Source of the DNA: Neofusicoccum parvum
Taxonomy: Eukaryota > Ascomycota > Dothideomycetes > Botryosphaeriales > Botryosphaeriaceae
Length of the DNA stretch: 64,000 bases
Direction: 5' to 3'
Assembly: GCA_020912385.1 (NCBI GenBank)
Contig: CP087206.1
Location: 1,798,001 to 1,862,000, forward strand
Position numbers and translations under genes: made by a program. The notes below the pieces were generated by a model, which was not told where the DNA came from, ran no database searches, and was given only the letters and a program-made list of their open reading frames with translations. This document shows, in pieces, positions 36,201 through 47,021 of the stretch. How positions within the stretch are numbered: the first letter of the stretch is position 1; each line of letters opens with the position of its first letter.

Positions 36201-36835
36201 CTGGCGCCGCGATCATAACCCGGGCGCGCGCTGTGATCCACAGGCAGTGCGTCTCCGTACTGGGATGATGCCCGCCTGGTCCGCTCGTCGTTCTCTGCGA
36301 TGTATTCGTCGAGGGGATCGTCAGGCGCGTGGCCGTTAGAGACAGTACTAAGCGCGGGTCAGTCAGACAGATGGAGTTTGAAGTCGCGCGCCGAAACGGC
36401 AGCGCATGCAGGTGGAGGAGCGCGCGCGATGACGTACTGGTCGAGGTTGTTTGGGGTGAATTCCTCCTTCGTCGCGGTCAGGGGCGGCGTGAAGACTGCC
36501 TGCGAGCGTGGCGGGAAGCGCAGAGGGGTGTTGTCGGTGGAAAAGGCGCGTTGGGTGTGTCCTTTCTCGACTAGCCGGGGCGCCGCGGTGAAGCTCTGGG
36601 AGGAGAATCGAGTAGCCACGGGCGAGGCGTTAGCGGGCAGAGGCTTGCGACGGATGGGAGGTGATGTAACGTTCGGGCTCGCAGGCGTCTGAGCTCGAAA
36701 CGTTGCATAGGAGGGCGTAGTGATGCTGGCGAGCGAAGCAGTCCTAAGCTGAGGGGCTTCTATATCAGGCGACAAGGGCGTGTCAGACGAGTTGGAGCCC
36801 CGACGGGGAGGTGGAGTCTGGATGTTGGCGTGCAT
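33249..36835 (-). CDS. large coiled-coil protein (about 1145 aa)
   Basis: Three exons: 36835-36438, 36347-33399 and 33339-33249, all phase-consistent, with GTACGT/GTAAGT donors. Residues 1-300 are disordered with Ser/Pro-rich and RSRSRSRTP stretches. From about residue 300 almost the whole chain is heptad-like Leu/Glu/Lys/Gln coiled coil (for example LEEQLQGSEKLDDLKRR), with Ser-rich breaks near SRSNSLARNS and after LLDPTKLSPAGSPL. Likely a scaffold or cytoskeleton/trafficking-associated protein; similar ascomycete proteins are annotated only as coiled-coil or DUF proteins. No motor or kinase domain is present. The start (MHANIQTPPP) is the first ATG in a frame that is open further upstream. 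It is divergent from vps37. Confidence 0.82.
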
Positions 36836-38042
36836 TATTCCAATTGGGCCAGAATGGAGATAGTGAATGACCTCTGCACGAATCGGTCGGGGACACGAGA
36901 ATCTCTTCCTTCCAGACTCTGGCGTCCCGCGGCGCTCTCGAATCTTGCCCGCGTGCGGAAGGGGAAGGGGAGAGGCTTGAGGAAGATGCGCGCTCCGCAA
37001 CGCTATCGGGGGTGGTCCGGGAGAAGGCCAAGCCGTGTGCTGGTGGCCAGGGCAGCGCACTGATTGGGCGGTGCGCGCAGGGAAGACGCCGCTCGCTGCC
37101 AGTTCCGGCGGATGCCTGGCGACTGGCTGGCAGACACTGCGGAGAACGGCGCTTGCGCCGGCATTGCCAGTAACGGGCGCTTCCCAAAAGAACGCCAGCG
37201 CGCGTGAAGCAGAGGCCGGCCGCTGTTCCTGCGCCGGGCCAAGCCTCGAGAGATCCCTTTCTTGGCTGCGCGTTCATTTCCCTGCGCAGCAGACGCTGGC
37301 GATGCGCAACAACGCGCCAGCAGCGATCGCGGCCCACTCTGCGATCCCCCAGCGTCGCCAATCGCGCCATCGAGAAGTAGCGCCCGCCCAATCGCGCGCG
37401 CCCTCTCCGCGCACGCGTCTCGCAGGCAGCGCGCTCAGTGTGACTCCAGCGGGCCAGAAGCGCCTGCGGCCGGCACGCTGTCGCCCAGCCTTCATTTGGG
37501 ACGGCCCGCAGCTGGCGAATTGTTTCATGTCCCGCACATGCATCGGCGCGGCTAACGGACGTGTAATTTCGCTGGTCGCCAGCCACCGATCATGCCTCTT
37601 CAGGGGAGGCCGCCCTGCGGGCCTCCTGTCCTATCGCTGCCACTGCCGGCAGGGAACTGCGCGCTCCCCTGGCACCGGGCCGTGGCCGTCTCCGGCCTTC
37701 AGCAGGGCGCATAAGGGGACATGGCCAAAGATAGCATCACTGTATATGCTGCGAGGCGGGCAGCCAGCGGCCAGCTGCAGAAGCGCACCACGCGGCGCTG
37801 ACGAGTCGAGCCTCTGTGCTTCTATCAACAACGCCCGCGAGGGTCCACTGCGATCTGCCGACGGCGGCTTGGCGGCCGGCGCGGTGAATCTGTTTTTCCC
37901 GGTAGCCAGCTCGCCCGCCGGCTCGAGGCCGTCGTCATATCGCGGGGACAGCATGGAGACGTCCTGAACGAGCAGTGCAACAGCGCTCCCAATATCCTAC
38001 TCATTTCCCTTGAGTCGCGCCGCCATCACACCGCTCACGCCC
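36836..38042. other. divergent promoter region, coiled-coil gene and vps37
   Basis: 1.2 kb, GC-rich, with no coding evidence. Long frames here occur on both strands and lack domains. Confidence 0.5.
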
Positions 38043-38884
38043 ATGTCGTACCACTCCCCACACCAGTCCCAGGCGCACTTCCAGTTCAATGCCTCCACGC
38101 CGCCGCCCCCGCCGCCCAAGCCCTCCGCTCACTCAAGCGGACGAGGCACGCCGCTTGCCGGCCCGCCGCTCCCGCCAACGCCCGCTCAGATAGCCCAGGC
38201 CCAGGCCGATCCCGCTTTACAACAGCCACAGGCCTACGGCAGCCAGCAGCCGCCGGCCGAGAACAGCCCTGCACAAATAGAGCTGCCTGAGGAGGGCTGG
38301 CTTCCAGATGTGCTGAAAGATAAAAAGTGCGAAATTGCCTTATCATGCGTGATGCGGATCATCCATTGCTCACAGTTCATTCCAGTACGGCGGACCTCCA
38401 AGCGGTTCTTGAGGATTCCGAGCTCCAACGCGCCCTTGTCAACGCGCCCGAAACTGCCCATCCCTCAGTTGCGGCATCTACCGCACCACTCAACGACCTT
38501 CTTACGGTCAACATAGCGCTCGCCGAGTCGTTGAAAAACCTCGAGTCACATCTGCAACACCAGCGTCAGAATACCCAATCCCGTCTGCTCAGTCTTCGCG
38601 CCCTTGAGGGACAATGGCGCGCAAAGCAAGCCGAGCAAGATGCTGCACTCAAGGACTTCAGTCCGCCAGCTCTGTACCAGAGGCTAAGCGCTGCCATTAC
38701 TGAGCAAGAAGCGCTGTGTCGCGGCCTTGAAGAAAGCTTCCTGGAAGGCGAGGGTGGGGGACAAGCGAGTGAACGCGAGGTCGCGGAATTTGTCAGGAGA
38801 ATCAGGGAGGGCAAGAAGATCGCCTACCTGCGGAGAGAAAGGAAAGAGAGATGGGACGAGGGCAGAGTCGGAGGGTGGCGTTGA
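38043..38884 (+). CDS. vps37: ESCRT-I subunit Vps37 (Mod(r) domain)
   Basis: ESCRT-I component for multivesicular-body sorting of ubiquitylated cargo, working with Vps23, Vps28 and Mvb12. Exons 38043-38326 and 38386-38884 give 260 aa. The ATG at 38043 is chosen because the upstream in-frame TTG has no support. Residues 1-85 are Pro/Gln-rich. A short conserved WLPDVLKDK segment precedes the Mod(r) domain: TADLQAVLEDSELQRAL, then helices with ALEGQWRAKQAEQDAALKDFSPPALYQRL, ending EFVRRIREGKKIAYLRRERKERWDEGRVGGWR, as usual for fungal Vps37. The donor used (GTGCGA) is weak, so the junction could differ by a few residues. Confidence 0.88.
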
Positions 38885-39687
38885 AAGCCGTGAGTGCATA
38901 TTCATGCATATACACCATGAATGCGTTCTCGACTGCCATCGCCGGCTCCACCTCGGCCCATGTTGTGCGTTGCTTTATACTGCATTGAAGATACCCAAAG
39001 ATGAGACAATTTCCACGGACATCCGGGCGGGAATGGTACGTTGCGCCGATTCGCAGCGGCTCCGGTGCTTTTTCTCAAAAGAAAAAATTCGTCAGGAATG
39101 AAACGCAGAAATCCCCCGCTGGACCTAGCTGTCTCAACAGCCGCCTCCGCCCTGGGTATGTGGTGTTGAGGAACACATCAGACGGAAGACGTCGGACCAA
39201 CCTCTATCGGGTTGCTCGGAGCAGGGATCCGGATAGCGGATAGTGGGTGTGGGGTAGACAACGTGGGAGCCACCAAAAAATTATGCTGCTAGCCCTATGC
39301 AGCAGGTCATATCCGCGGACTCATCGTTTTTCCTTCAATTTTGCGTTGTTGGGAGCGCGAAAAGGTCGATTGAAGGGAATGGCCGGATTCAGGGCACTGC
39401 GTTCGCCCTTGCGCCGCAGTGGAAAGAGTCGCGACTTCCCTCGCATTTTCTCGGCCTCGGTATCACCACTTTGCCCTATCAAGCCGGTATCACGCGCCCA
39501 TCTTTTCCGGTGGCGCGGATCTGCCGCAACAACTGTTTAACCTCAGCCCCCCTCTATCGCCAACCTCGCCGCTCAAGGCGTGCTCGACGCTGCTCAGCGT
39601 CTTCGCCCTTGTCGTTTTCCCTGTCGCCAACGCCGCATAATCGACTTGACAGCAGCATGACTGTATGCTGCGAGCGGTAACAACCAG
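38885..39687. other. intergenic region
   Basis: 0.8 kb between vps37 and the GT25 gene, on the same strand. No coding evidence was seen. Confidence 0.45.
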
Positions 39688-40960
39688 ATGCTTCTCCCGA
39701 CTTCGCGCTTGCCGATAAGGCCAGTGCGCTTTTTCTTCGCCTTTGCCGGCATCACCGCGCTTGTGCTGTGGCATTCCTACATTCTCAGCTCCACGCAGCC
39801 CGTCCAGATAGCGGAAGCACTCACTGAGGAGCTGGCGAGTTCCAGTATCGCCAATGCTACACTTGGAGTACGTGCCGCCGATTTCCGCTCTCATCCGCGA
39901 GGCCGCATGTGCCGGGTATACTAACCCACCACTCTCCCAGTTTCAAACCATAATCGCAATCTCCTCGGAGGATGCCTCCAAGCCGGACGCATGGCGCCAG
40001 CCCGGACTTTTCGCGGCGGCAAACCGGACCGGGCTGGATATCAAAGTGCATCAGTCGCGTGCCATTCCGGACGGCGAGCTGCACGCATTCATGCAACACA
40101 CATCCAAGACCGGCGAGTCACCGCGCATCGGCAGCGCGCGGGCATGGCTGGCGCACCTTGACGCGCTGAAGCACGTCGTCGCGCACAACCTCAGCAGCGC
40201 GCTCATCCTCGAAGACGACGCCGACTGGGACGTCCGCATCCGGCAGCTCCTCTCGCCGAGCGCGCCCATCCCGTCGCTCATCCGCGCCATCCTCGCCGAC
40301 GCGGACAGCGACGCCGGCACCAACGCCACCACCAACTCCACCGCGCCCTTCACGCTCGCCTACGACGTCCTCTGGCTCGGCCACTGCGGCTCCGTCAAGA
40401 CGCCCTACACCCGCCAGCTCCACCACGCTCCCGACGCGACCCTGCCGCCGGCCAACCAGCTGCGCGCCCTCGCCGACCGCTACGCCTACACCCCGCTGGA
40501 CGACCACACCCGCTCCGTCATGCGCTCGCCCGGCCCCACCTGCACCTACGCCTACGCCGTCACGCGGCAAGGCGCGCAGCGCCTCCTCGAGCGCGCCGGT
40601 TCCGGCGGCGGCGCGGCGTTCGACAACGAGGTCGGCGCGGGCTGCGCGATGGGCGAGAAGAAGGGCGGGCTGCGGTGCGTGAGCGTCGCGCCGGAGCTGT
40701 TCCACCACCAGCGCGCGATCAGCGGGGACGGGAGGGACAGCAGCATCGTGGACGGGATGAACTGGGCGGAGGCGCAGAAGGAGGAGGCGGAGCTGCGGAA
40801 GAAGAAGGCGGTCGGGAGGGGCAAGAAGAGGGGGAAGAAGGAGAGGCGGTTCATCACGTTGAACGTCATGTACAGCGCGAGGTGTAATGCGCAGACTGGG
40901 AATGCGCAGTTGGTGCAGTGCCTACCGACGGATGAGGAGCTGGATCGGTACACGACGTGA
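39688..40960 (+). CDS. glycosyltransferase family 25 protein, type II membrane
   Basis: Exons 39688-39867 and 39941-40960 join in phase 0 to 399 aa; the intron has GTACGT, ACTAAC and CCCAG. Residues 13-33 form a signal anchor (RFFFAFAGITALVLW), so a Golgi/ER lumenal enzyme is expected. The catalytic part carries GSARAWLAHLDALKHV and the metal-binding acidic patch LILEDDADWDV, characteristic of GT25. Later come TCTYAYAVTRQGAQRLLE and a segment for acceptor recognition. N-glycosylation sequons are frequent (NATTNST). The C-terminus has a Lys-rich stretch (KKKAVGRGKKRGKKERR). The sugar and acceptor cannot be told from sequence. Confidence 0.88.
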
Positions 40961-42058
40961 TTGGCTGCGGTGGTGGTGTGGGTGCGTGTACTTGTGGTGG
41001 GAGATGCAGTGAGTTGTGGGAAGGGGAGAGAGTGGAGATGATGGCTGGAGATGCGATTGATACCCCATATTTTATTTCACGCGAGACAAGAGAGACGATC
41101 AATAATAGAGCGCTTGAAAGAACATTTTTGAGACTGAGTGAAATGAGATGATTATGGCCATAGCTCAAGGACAGAACAGGTGAAAGGTGAGATATGTGCC
41201 ATATTCGAATTGAGAGGAAGTCATAATGTCGGAAAAGATACATGGAAAGCCCGGGAAATGTTGCAACAGAGACTATCCACGGGGATTGAAGTCTTCGTCT
41301 GGATTGAAGTTGTACATATCCTGCTGCACTTGTGCGTCCGCATAGAGGGTTTATTCCCTTACGATTTCGCCCCTCGCTTGTTACAATTTCCGAAGCGTCC
41401 ATGTTGTGATGATGCAGAGATTCGTGAGCGCGACATGCTCTCCGGTTCAAGATGCCGAGGCCAAGGTCGTGGCGCATGCGACCGTTTCTTACGGTACACA
41501 TACGAGGGCGGCCGAGCAAATATAGGGTCCGAGACGGAACGCGCGGCCCTAGACATGTCCGGATGCAATTGATCAAGCGAGTGGGTGAGGGTGTGGTGGT
41601 GACGTGTGAGCCAAGGCCCTGCTGCGGAGTTGCTCCAAGCAACGTGCTGTTCGGCGCAGGAGCCAGGGGGCGCCGCGTGCTGTGCTGGCGGCCGTCAGGC
41701 CGTGGATCGTCCCCCAGGCCGATCGCCCGTTACCAGCCCCAGAACCAGCCGCCCGATAATTGAACCAGACAAACCTGCAGCAAAAAGCTGGCTCCTCTGC
41801 TCCCGCAACACTGAGAATTACACACCACAGCGAATAGTGAGTGCCGCGCAATTGGCGTTATCTCTTCTCTCTTGTTTCCTCGCGCTGAGCCACGGTCCCT
41901 GCAGAAACACGGCACACGCTCGTTACAGCAAGCACGCCTGACCTTCTCACCCCAGCGCCCACCACCACCACCGCCGGGCGTCCTCTTCTCTCTTCCTCCG
42001 CATTCCAGCGCTCCGCACTCCACCCTCTCCTGCGCGCCACGCCAATTCCCACCTCACA
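40961..42058. other. intergenic region
   Basis: 1.1 kb downstream of GT25 and upstream of the secreted protein. The last 150 bp is CT-rich, as expected of a 5'UTR. A minus-strand frame across 40866-41642 overlaps the GT25 3' end and shows no coding character. Confidence 0.45.
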
Positions 42059-42775
42059 ATGCGTTCATCGTTGCGCACGCTCTCCTCCGGGCTCCTGCTT
42101 GCCCTCACGCTGCTCGTCAACGCAGCTCCCGACGCCGACTCCGCTCCCGCCTCCCCGCCCGTGGCCGCCGATAACCTTAACAACAACAACCTCGACAACG
42201 CCGACTCCACGTCGTCACTCTCGCCCTTCCTCCCAGGCCTGGCCCTCCACCTCCCCGAATTCCTCCAACACCCCGCCATCGCCGCCGCACCAACCCAACC
42301 CACGCCCACAGCCGCCTCCCCCGCAGACGACTCCTCCGCCGCACCCGCCACCACGGCCGCGCCGGCCGTCGACCCGTTCTGGGTGATCCACGACCTCAAG
42401 AAGCGGCAGACGACGACGTCGACGGGCGGCACGGCGTGCCCGACGTCGTACCGGGCGTGCGCGGCGCTGGGCGCGCCCGGGCTGTGCTGCAGCGTGGACA
42501 GCAACTGCGCGGTCGACCAGGCGGGGCACGTGGCGTGCTGCCCGGACGGCGCCGTGTGCACCGGCACCATCCGCGCCAGCAGCGGCCGCACCATCAGCGG
42601 CGCCACCACCGTCACCGGCTCGTCGTCCACCAGCCTGAGCTTCGTGTTCCCGACCACGACCACGGGCGTGCAGACGACGACCGGGGGGTTCATCGTGGTG
42701 GCCAGCACGACGGTGGCGGAGCCGAATGCGGCGGCGGGGAGGAGGGGGTTGATTCCGGTTGTGGGGTGGTTTTAG
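42059..42775 (+). CDS. secreted Ser/Thr/Ala-rich protein with a cysteine motif, 238 aa
   Basis: Single exon. The N-terminus is a clear signal peptide (SSGLLLALTLLVNAA, cleavage near residue 23). A low-complexity Pro/Ala/Thr linker follows to about residue 115, with a KKR processing-like site, then a compact Cys module (ACPTSYRACAALGAPGLCC...CAVDQAGHVACCPDGAVC) with nine cysteines. After it comes a Ser/Thr-rich, probably O-glycosylated tail. This arrangement is seen in fungal cell-wall or GPI-type proteins, but the C-terminus (GLIPVVGWF) is short for a GPI signal. Likely a cell-surface protein. Confidence 0.8.
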   Translation: MRSSLRTLSSGLLLALTLLVNAAPDADSAPASPPVAADNLNNNNLDNADSTSSLSPFLPGLALHLPEFLQHPAIAAAPTQPTPTAASPADDSSAAPATTAAPAVDPFWVIHDLKKRQTTTSTGGTACPTSYRACAALGAPGLCCSVDSNCAVDQAGHVACCPDGAVCTGTIRASSGRTISGATTVTGSSSTSLSFVFPTTTTGVQTTTGGFIVVASTTVAEPNAAAGRRGLIPVVGWF

Positions 42776-43324
42776 TAGAGGGGGTGGGTTGCTCTTCGAT
42801 TCTCTGCTGTGCTTCTTTTTGCAAGGGTTCGCATGACGCTTTGAGATGGGTGGGGGGAAGAAAGATTATCTGAAAGATGACGACGGTTATGAGTTTGAGG
42901 AATGATGGGATACGGATCATAATGACGGAGAGATGAATAAAGGCAAAAGGAAAGGGCTGGCTATCTATGAATACGAGCAGATGGGGAGTTGGTGGCTGTA
43001 CATACTTTCAGGCTTTACTCTTTCTCTACAAATTGGCTGCCTCTAGGGTGTAGCACTAGTTATAAATTCGTAGAATTCTTCACGGGTCAATTGCAAGAAG
43101 ATATTGCTCGCTCAGTGAACTGTTCATAACTGCGTCCTCTATATTTAAGTTAAAATCCACAAGAGAGGAGAAGCATACCACCAACACACCTTTAACCAGT
43201 TCCGATGCTTTACAATAGCCCCATACTCCGTTCCATGCAGAGGATTCCCTATCAACACATTTACACACCAATGGCCCTGCTCTCTATACAGCACTTGCGC
43301 TTGCACACGCCCATCTCCACCCGC
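42776..43324. other. convergent 3' region
   Basis: 550 bp between two convergent genes, AT-rich after 42.9 kb. No gene was seen. Confidence 0.45.
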
Positions 43325-44175
43325 TCACCAAATCCCCAACCACTTCTTCACCGGCCTCTTCGTCTGCCTCCCCTCAAAATCCCTAAACTCAGCCTGCTCC
43401 TCCTTCGCGACCGGACTCTGCTCATCCACGCCCGCCACTTCCTCCACGCTCTTCTTCCCCCCCTCGCCCAACAAGCCCTTCAGCAACCCGCTCTCCTCCT
43501 CCTCCAGCCCGTGCGCTCTCCGGTACTCGGCCCGCTTGTCCACATCCTCGACCTTGCGCCGCCGCTTCTCGGCCGTCTCCGCCGACACGTGCTCCGCGTG
43601 CATCTTGTAGACCTGGCCGAACTGGTGCAGCGAGCGCAGCGGGTGGGAGAGCAGGTCTGAGCGCGCGGGCAGGAGGTCGCGGTAGGGGGTGGTGGTCAGG
43701 AAGTTCATGAGAAAGGTGTAGCCGGCGAGGGAGAACAGGACGGCCTGGCGCACGCGATCAGCTCCACGCTCTGTTCGTTCCAGGGGTTTGGGAGGTAACG
43801 TACCAGCGAGACGTAGACGTGCAGCATCCGGTTCGTGAGGAACCAGTGCATGAAGCTGCCCTCCGGCGGCATCATGTTGGGGTACTTTTTCGTCCGCTGC
43901 GCAGCCATCTCCTCCGCCGTCAGCCGCGGGCCGTACGTGTACTGCGGCTTCTGCCGCCGGGAGGGCAGCTTGGCCGGGTGCGACGGCGGGCGGAACTTGT
44001 CGGGCTTCTCGAGCACGCGGGGCTTGCCGTCTTTCGACGGCGAGGCGTACGAACGGCGGAGGAGCAGTGGGCGATGGGCGGCTGGGCGGAGGGAGAGGAC
44101 GGCGGCGGAGGGGCGGAGCGGATGCGCGGAGGAGAGGCGCGCGAGGGCGCGGGGCATTGAGGCGGAGGATGCCAT
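43325..44175 (-). CDS. mitochondrial-type membrane protein, 263 aa
   Basis: Exons 44175-43804 and 43744-43325 join in phase 0; GTACGT donor. Residues 1-45 are rich in Arg, Ser, Ala and Leu with no acids (LRPAAHRPLLLRRSYAS), a typical mitochondrial presequence. A conserved-looking block (YGPRLTAEEMAAQRTKKYPNMMPPEGSFMHWFLTNR) leads into a hydrophobic segment spanning the exon junction (about residues 113-142). The C-terminal part is a charged helix (SAETAEKRRRKVEDVDKRAEYRRAHG). Proteins with this layout occur in ascomycetes as uncharacterised inner-membrane candidates. It shares a 540-bp promoter with the methyltransferase gene. Confidence 0.75.
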
Positions 44176-44716
44176 GGTGGGGTGGGACTGGCGGTTTGCG
44201 ACGGCGGCGGTGGAGGAGCGCGGGTGGTGGTATGAGAGCGTGGGAAAATTGGTGCGCGGATGGTGCGCGTGGGCGGCCGCAGTGCTGGCGATCGGGGAGC
44301 GATAAGGCCGCCCTCAAACTCTGTCCGCACCTCGCGCTTGCCCGCCCTTCTCCTGTATATCTTTTTCTCGTGTATTCGCGCGCTGTTGCGTTCTCGAGGT
44401 AGGTGAGATGTTTCCGATTTGTTTCGACCTTTCAGCTGGGGCTCTGCCACCGCTTCAAGGGCATGAATGCTCCGGGCAGGTGGAAGTCGTCAAAGATGCC
44501 ATGCCATCCCGATGAAAGACGAATCCCACATCCCTTGTAGAATTATATTAGGAGCATCAGCTACGCAATGATGCACAAAGGCACGTTTCGTTTCATTTTC
44601 ACTCATCATTTCTCCCGTCCAGCGTCTGACGCTCCCCTTCAGTCTTTCCCAGCAGAGCAGTTCTCTCCCTACTTCGTCATTTCTACCTCTTCTTCCTCTA
44701 TCTCCTGCGCTTCTTG

Positions 44717-45736
44717 ATGGCTCCGGAGCCCCCTCCCTTCGCGCAGTCCACCTATTGGGATGAGCGTTTCACAAAGAACCCGTCCACCTTCGACTGGCTG
44801 CAGCCCGCAAACTGCCTGGACGGCCCCATTCTCGACGCCCTGCAGCATGCCACCTCCCATGGCAACCCCCATCCACGGCTCCTACACATCGGCTGCGGCA
44901 CCTCGGTCCTCTCCCTGCACATCCGCTCCCACGTCCCCGACCCCCGCCAGGTCCACAACACCGACTTCTCCCGCGTCGCCATCCAGCTAGGCGCGCGCTG
45001 GGAGCGCGAGGTCTTCGAGCCCGAGCGCACCGCCCAGGAAGCCAGCGAGAGCTCCGAAGGCAAAGGCAAGGCCCCCAACCCAGACTCCGCCCCGCCACCA
45101 TCGCCGCCTCGGCAAGAACCCAGCGGGACGGACGCGAACGCGCGCCTGGACATCCGCAACGACGGCGCGGACCACCCGCCCCGCATGCGCTGGACCACGC
45201 TCGACCTCCTCTCGCTCCCTGAGATCCGCGCGCTCGGCGGGCCCTACGCCGTCGTCGTCGACAAGAGCACCTGCGACGCCATCAGCTGCGGCGACGACGT
45301 CGTCGTCCCGCTGCCGCATCCCCTGCAGCTTGCGGCCGCTGCGTCTGGGTCCTCCTCCCCGTCGTCTTCGCTGCCTGCGACTCCGGTCCCGGCGTCGGCT
45401 GTTCGTGTTCATCCTCTGCATATCTTGGCTCTCCATCTCGCCTCGGTCGTCTCGGCTGGTGGCCGCTGGATCGCGCTGTCGTATTCCGGGCACCGCTTCC
45501 CGTTCTTCGAGCCGTTTCCGGCGAGGGTTGAGGAGGGGAGGTTGGATGCGGAGGTGCTGGCGAGAGGGTTCGTGCATCCGGGACGGCTGTGGCGGTTGGA
45601 GAGGAAGGAGATGGTGGAGGTGGAGGATGAGGGTGGGGCGGGCGGGGGAGGGGCGACGGTAGTGCATCGGCCGAAGACGGCGCATTGGGTTTATGTGATG
45701 GTGAGGACGGAGGTGGAGGTTAATGTAAAGGCATGA
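44717..45736 (+). CDS. class I SAM methyltransferase, METTL13/Efm-like
   Basis: Single exon, 339 aa, from the ATG at 44717 (the upstream TTG is not used). The entry motif YWDERFTKNPSTFDWL and the SAM-binding motif I (LLHIGCGTSVLSLHI) are typical of the METTL13/EEF1A-lysine methyltransferase-like family; DKSTCDAIS after strand 4 is also family-typical. An insertion of about 60 residues (Glu/Ser/Pro-rich) separates motif I from the rest, and a Ser-rich loop precedes LHILALHLASVVSAGGRW. The substrate cannot be fixed; elongation factor 1A is a reasonable guess only. Confidence 0.8.
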   Translation: MAPEPPPFAQSTYWDERFTKNPSTFDWLQPANCLDGPILDALQHATSHGNPHPRLLHIGCGTSVLSLHIRSHVPDPRQVHNTDFSRVAIQLGARWEREVFEPERTAQEASESSEGKGKAPNPDSAPPPSPPRQEPSGTDANARLDIRNDGADHPPRMRWTTLDLLSLPEIRALGGPYAVVVDKSTCDAISCGDDVVVPLPHPLQLAAAASGSSSPSSSLPATPVPASAVRVHPLHILALHLASVVSAGGRWIALSYSGHRFPFFEPFPARVEEGRLDAEVLARGFVHPGRLWRLERKEMVEVEDEGGAGGGGATVVHRPKTAHWVYVMVRTEVEVNVKA

Positions 45737-45835
45737 GTGGGGCGAGGATCGATGTTGGGGTGGTAGTCAGTGGCTGGAAACCCTGGGAATATCCGCAAGG
45801 CTCGTTACCAGCAATGTATAAGAATACTACTTTGA

Positions 45836-46106
45836 GTTGACTACGGAGGGTTAAGATACTAGCTAAGGAGTCAAGCTTATACAAAGTAGGAACACTGACA
45901 ATGTAGTAGTTCAGTAGTTCATTGTGCCAAGCCTCGGCCTCTACGCGGGCTGGTGGTTGCGGCCTAGCGAGGTTCGTACGCGCTGGCTGTTCTGGAGGCT
46001 AATTTCCCCATGTGGGCGTTCTAATCGTGCGGTTCTGCTGGCCCTGTGGGCTCTTGGCCCCTGCGGTGCGTCTCCCCGTGTGGACTCTCAGCCCTTGGGG
46101 TTACAA
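45836..46106 (-). mobile_element. diverged LTR fragment related to the solo LTR at 59.9 kb
   Basis: From 45836 to 45932 the sequence is collinear with 60130-60225 of the solo LTR: both start GTTGAC-ACG-AGG, share TTATA---GTAGGA in the middle, then AGTTC, TTCATT and GCCAAGC, with 90 and 89 bases between the first and last matches. The homology fades to the right; the end at 46106 is projected from the LTR length. The left part is missing, ending at or before the methyltransferase gene. Orientation is as in the intact copy. Confidence 0.4.
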
Positions 46107-46257
46107 AGCCTGTGCGGACTGGGGTTCGTAATACCCGTGTCGAGTACTCTACAATTTTGAACATCACTCAACTGAATTGGTAGAGGAGGTACTAAAAGTC
46201 GAAATAAAATGGAGGAACTTTTGAGCATTGGCCTCTTTTCACATGATGGATCTTACC

Positions 46258-46272
46258 TTTTTTTTTTTTTTT
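46258..46272. repeat. T15 homopolymer run
   Basis: Fifteen consecutive T bases in non-coding DNA. Confidence 0.9.
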
Positions 46273-47021
46273 GCTCTGGTTGCTTTAATTAGTGGTGGGC
46301 TGCTCAGCTTCACCTGTCGGAGAACGCGAGGCTGATGTGTAGTTGAATGGCTCGCCACGTTGCCGCCGCCACCCTTGTCACGTAGCATTCCGCATCCACC
46401 GACCAATGAAACAATATTGATCACACCAGAGTAGACTATGCATAGGAGGATTCGAGGGCTCCATTGGAGGCACCTATGGAGTAACCAGCCGCCTTCCCAG
46501 CTGACTTGAAATGTATCACATACGCTATTGGATATAGTCTGATGCACGCGTCTAATGAAATGTGATAGACGCGGTTGCGTGCATGTTGCATACCCCTGGT
46601 GGCGTAATGATAAAAAGGCCAGTCCTCCCCAAAAACATCTAGAGAGCACACCTAGATACTACCACGATCGGAGAAATGGTACAAAGAACGAAAGAGCCGA
46701 ACGAAAGTATTGGAAGAACCGATAAGGTAGCACGCGAGCATGAGCAAATGTAAGGTTGAAGCTATGGCCTCTATACGACGACTCAAGCGAGTGGAAAGGA
46801 TGCGAAAGCTAAGACTAGAATGGAGTACAGAGCAAAATGGGAATAGACCGAGCGAAGAAGGGAAGAAGAGCAACTATCGAGTCAAGATCCCAGTCGCCCA
46901 CCTCAACGTGTCTGGGAGCCGAACCAGCGTCCCCTGCAGACGGTCCCGCATCCGTAGTGCTTCACATCCTGGGCTCAACCGCAGCCAAACGGCATGCACC
47001 TCAGAACATAAGGCTGAAAAG

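Noticed and set aside
36783..37967. Long overlapping frames on both strands between the coiled-coil gene and vps37
   Set aside because: Open simultaneously on opposite strands without motifs; typical of GC-rich intergenic DNA.
40866..41642. 258-codon minus-strand frame
   Set aside because: Overlaps the GT25 3' end and has no motif.
46891..46975. Sequence with a GGTTCGGCTCC-like B box on the minus strand, considered as a tRNA
   Set aside because: No matching acceptor stem, D arm or anticodon arm could be folded around it.
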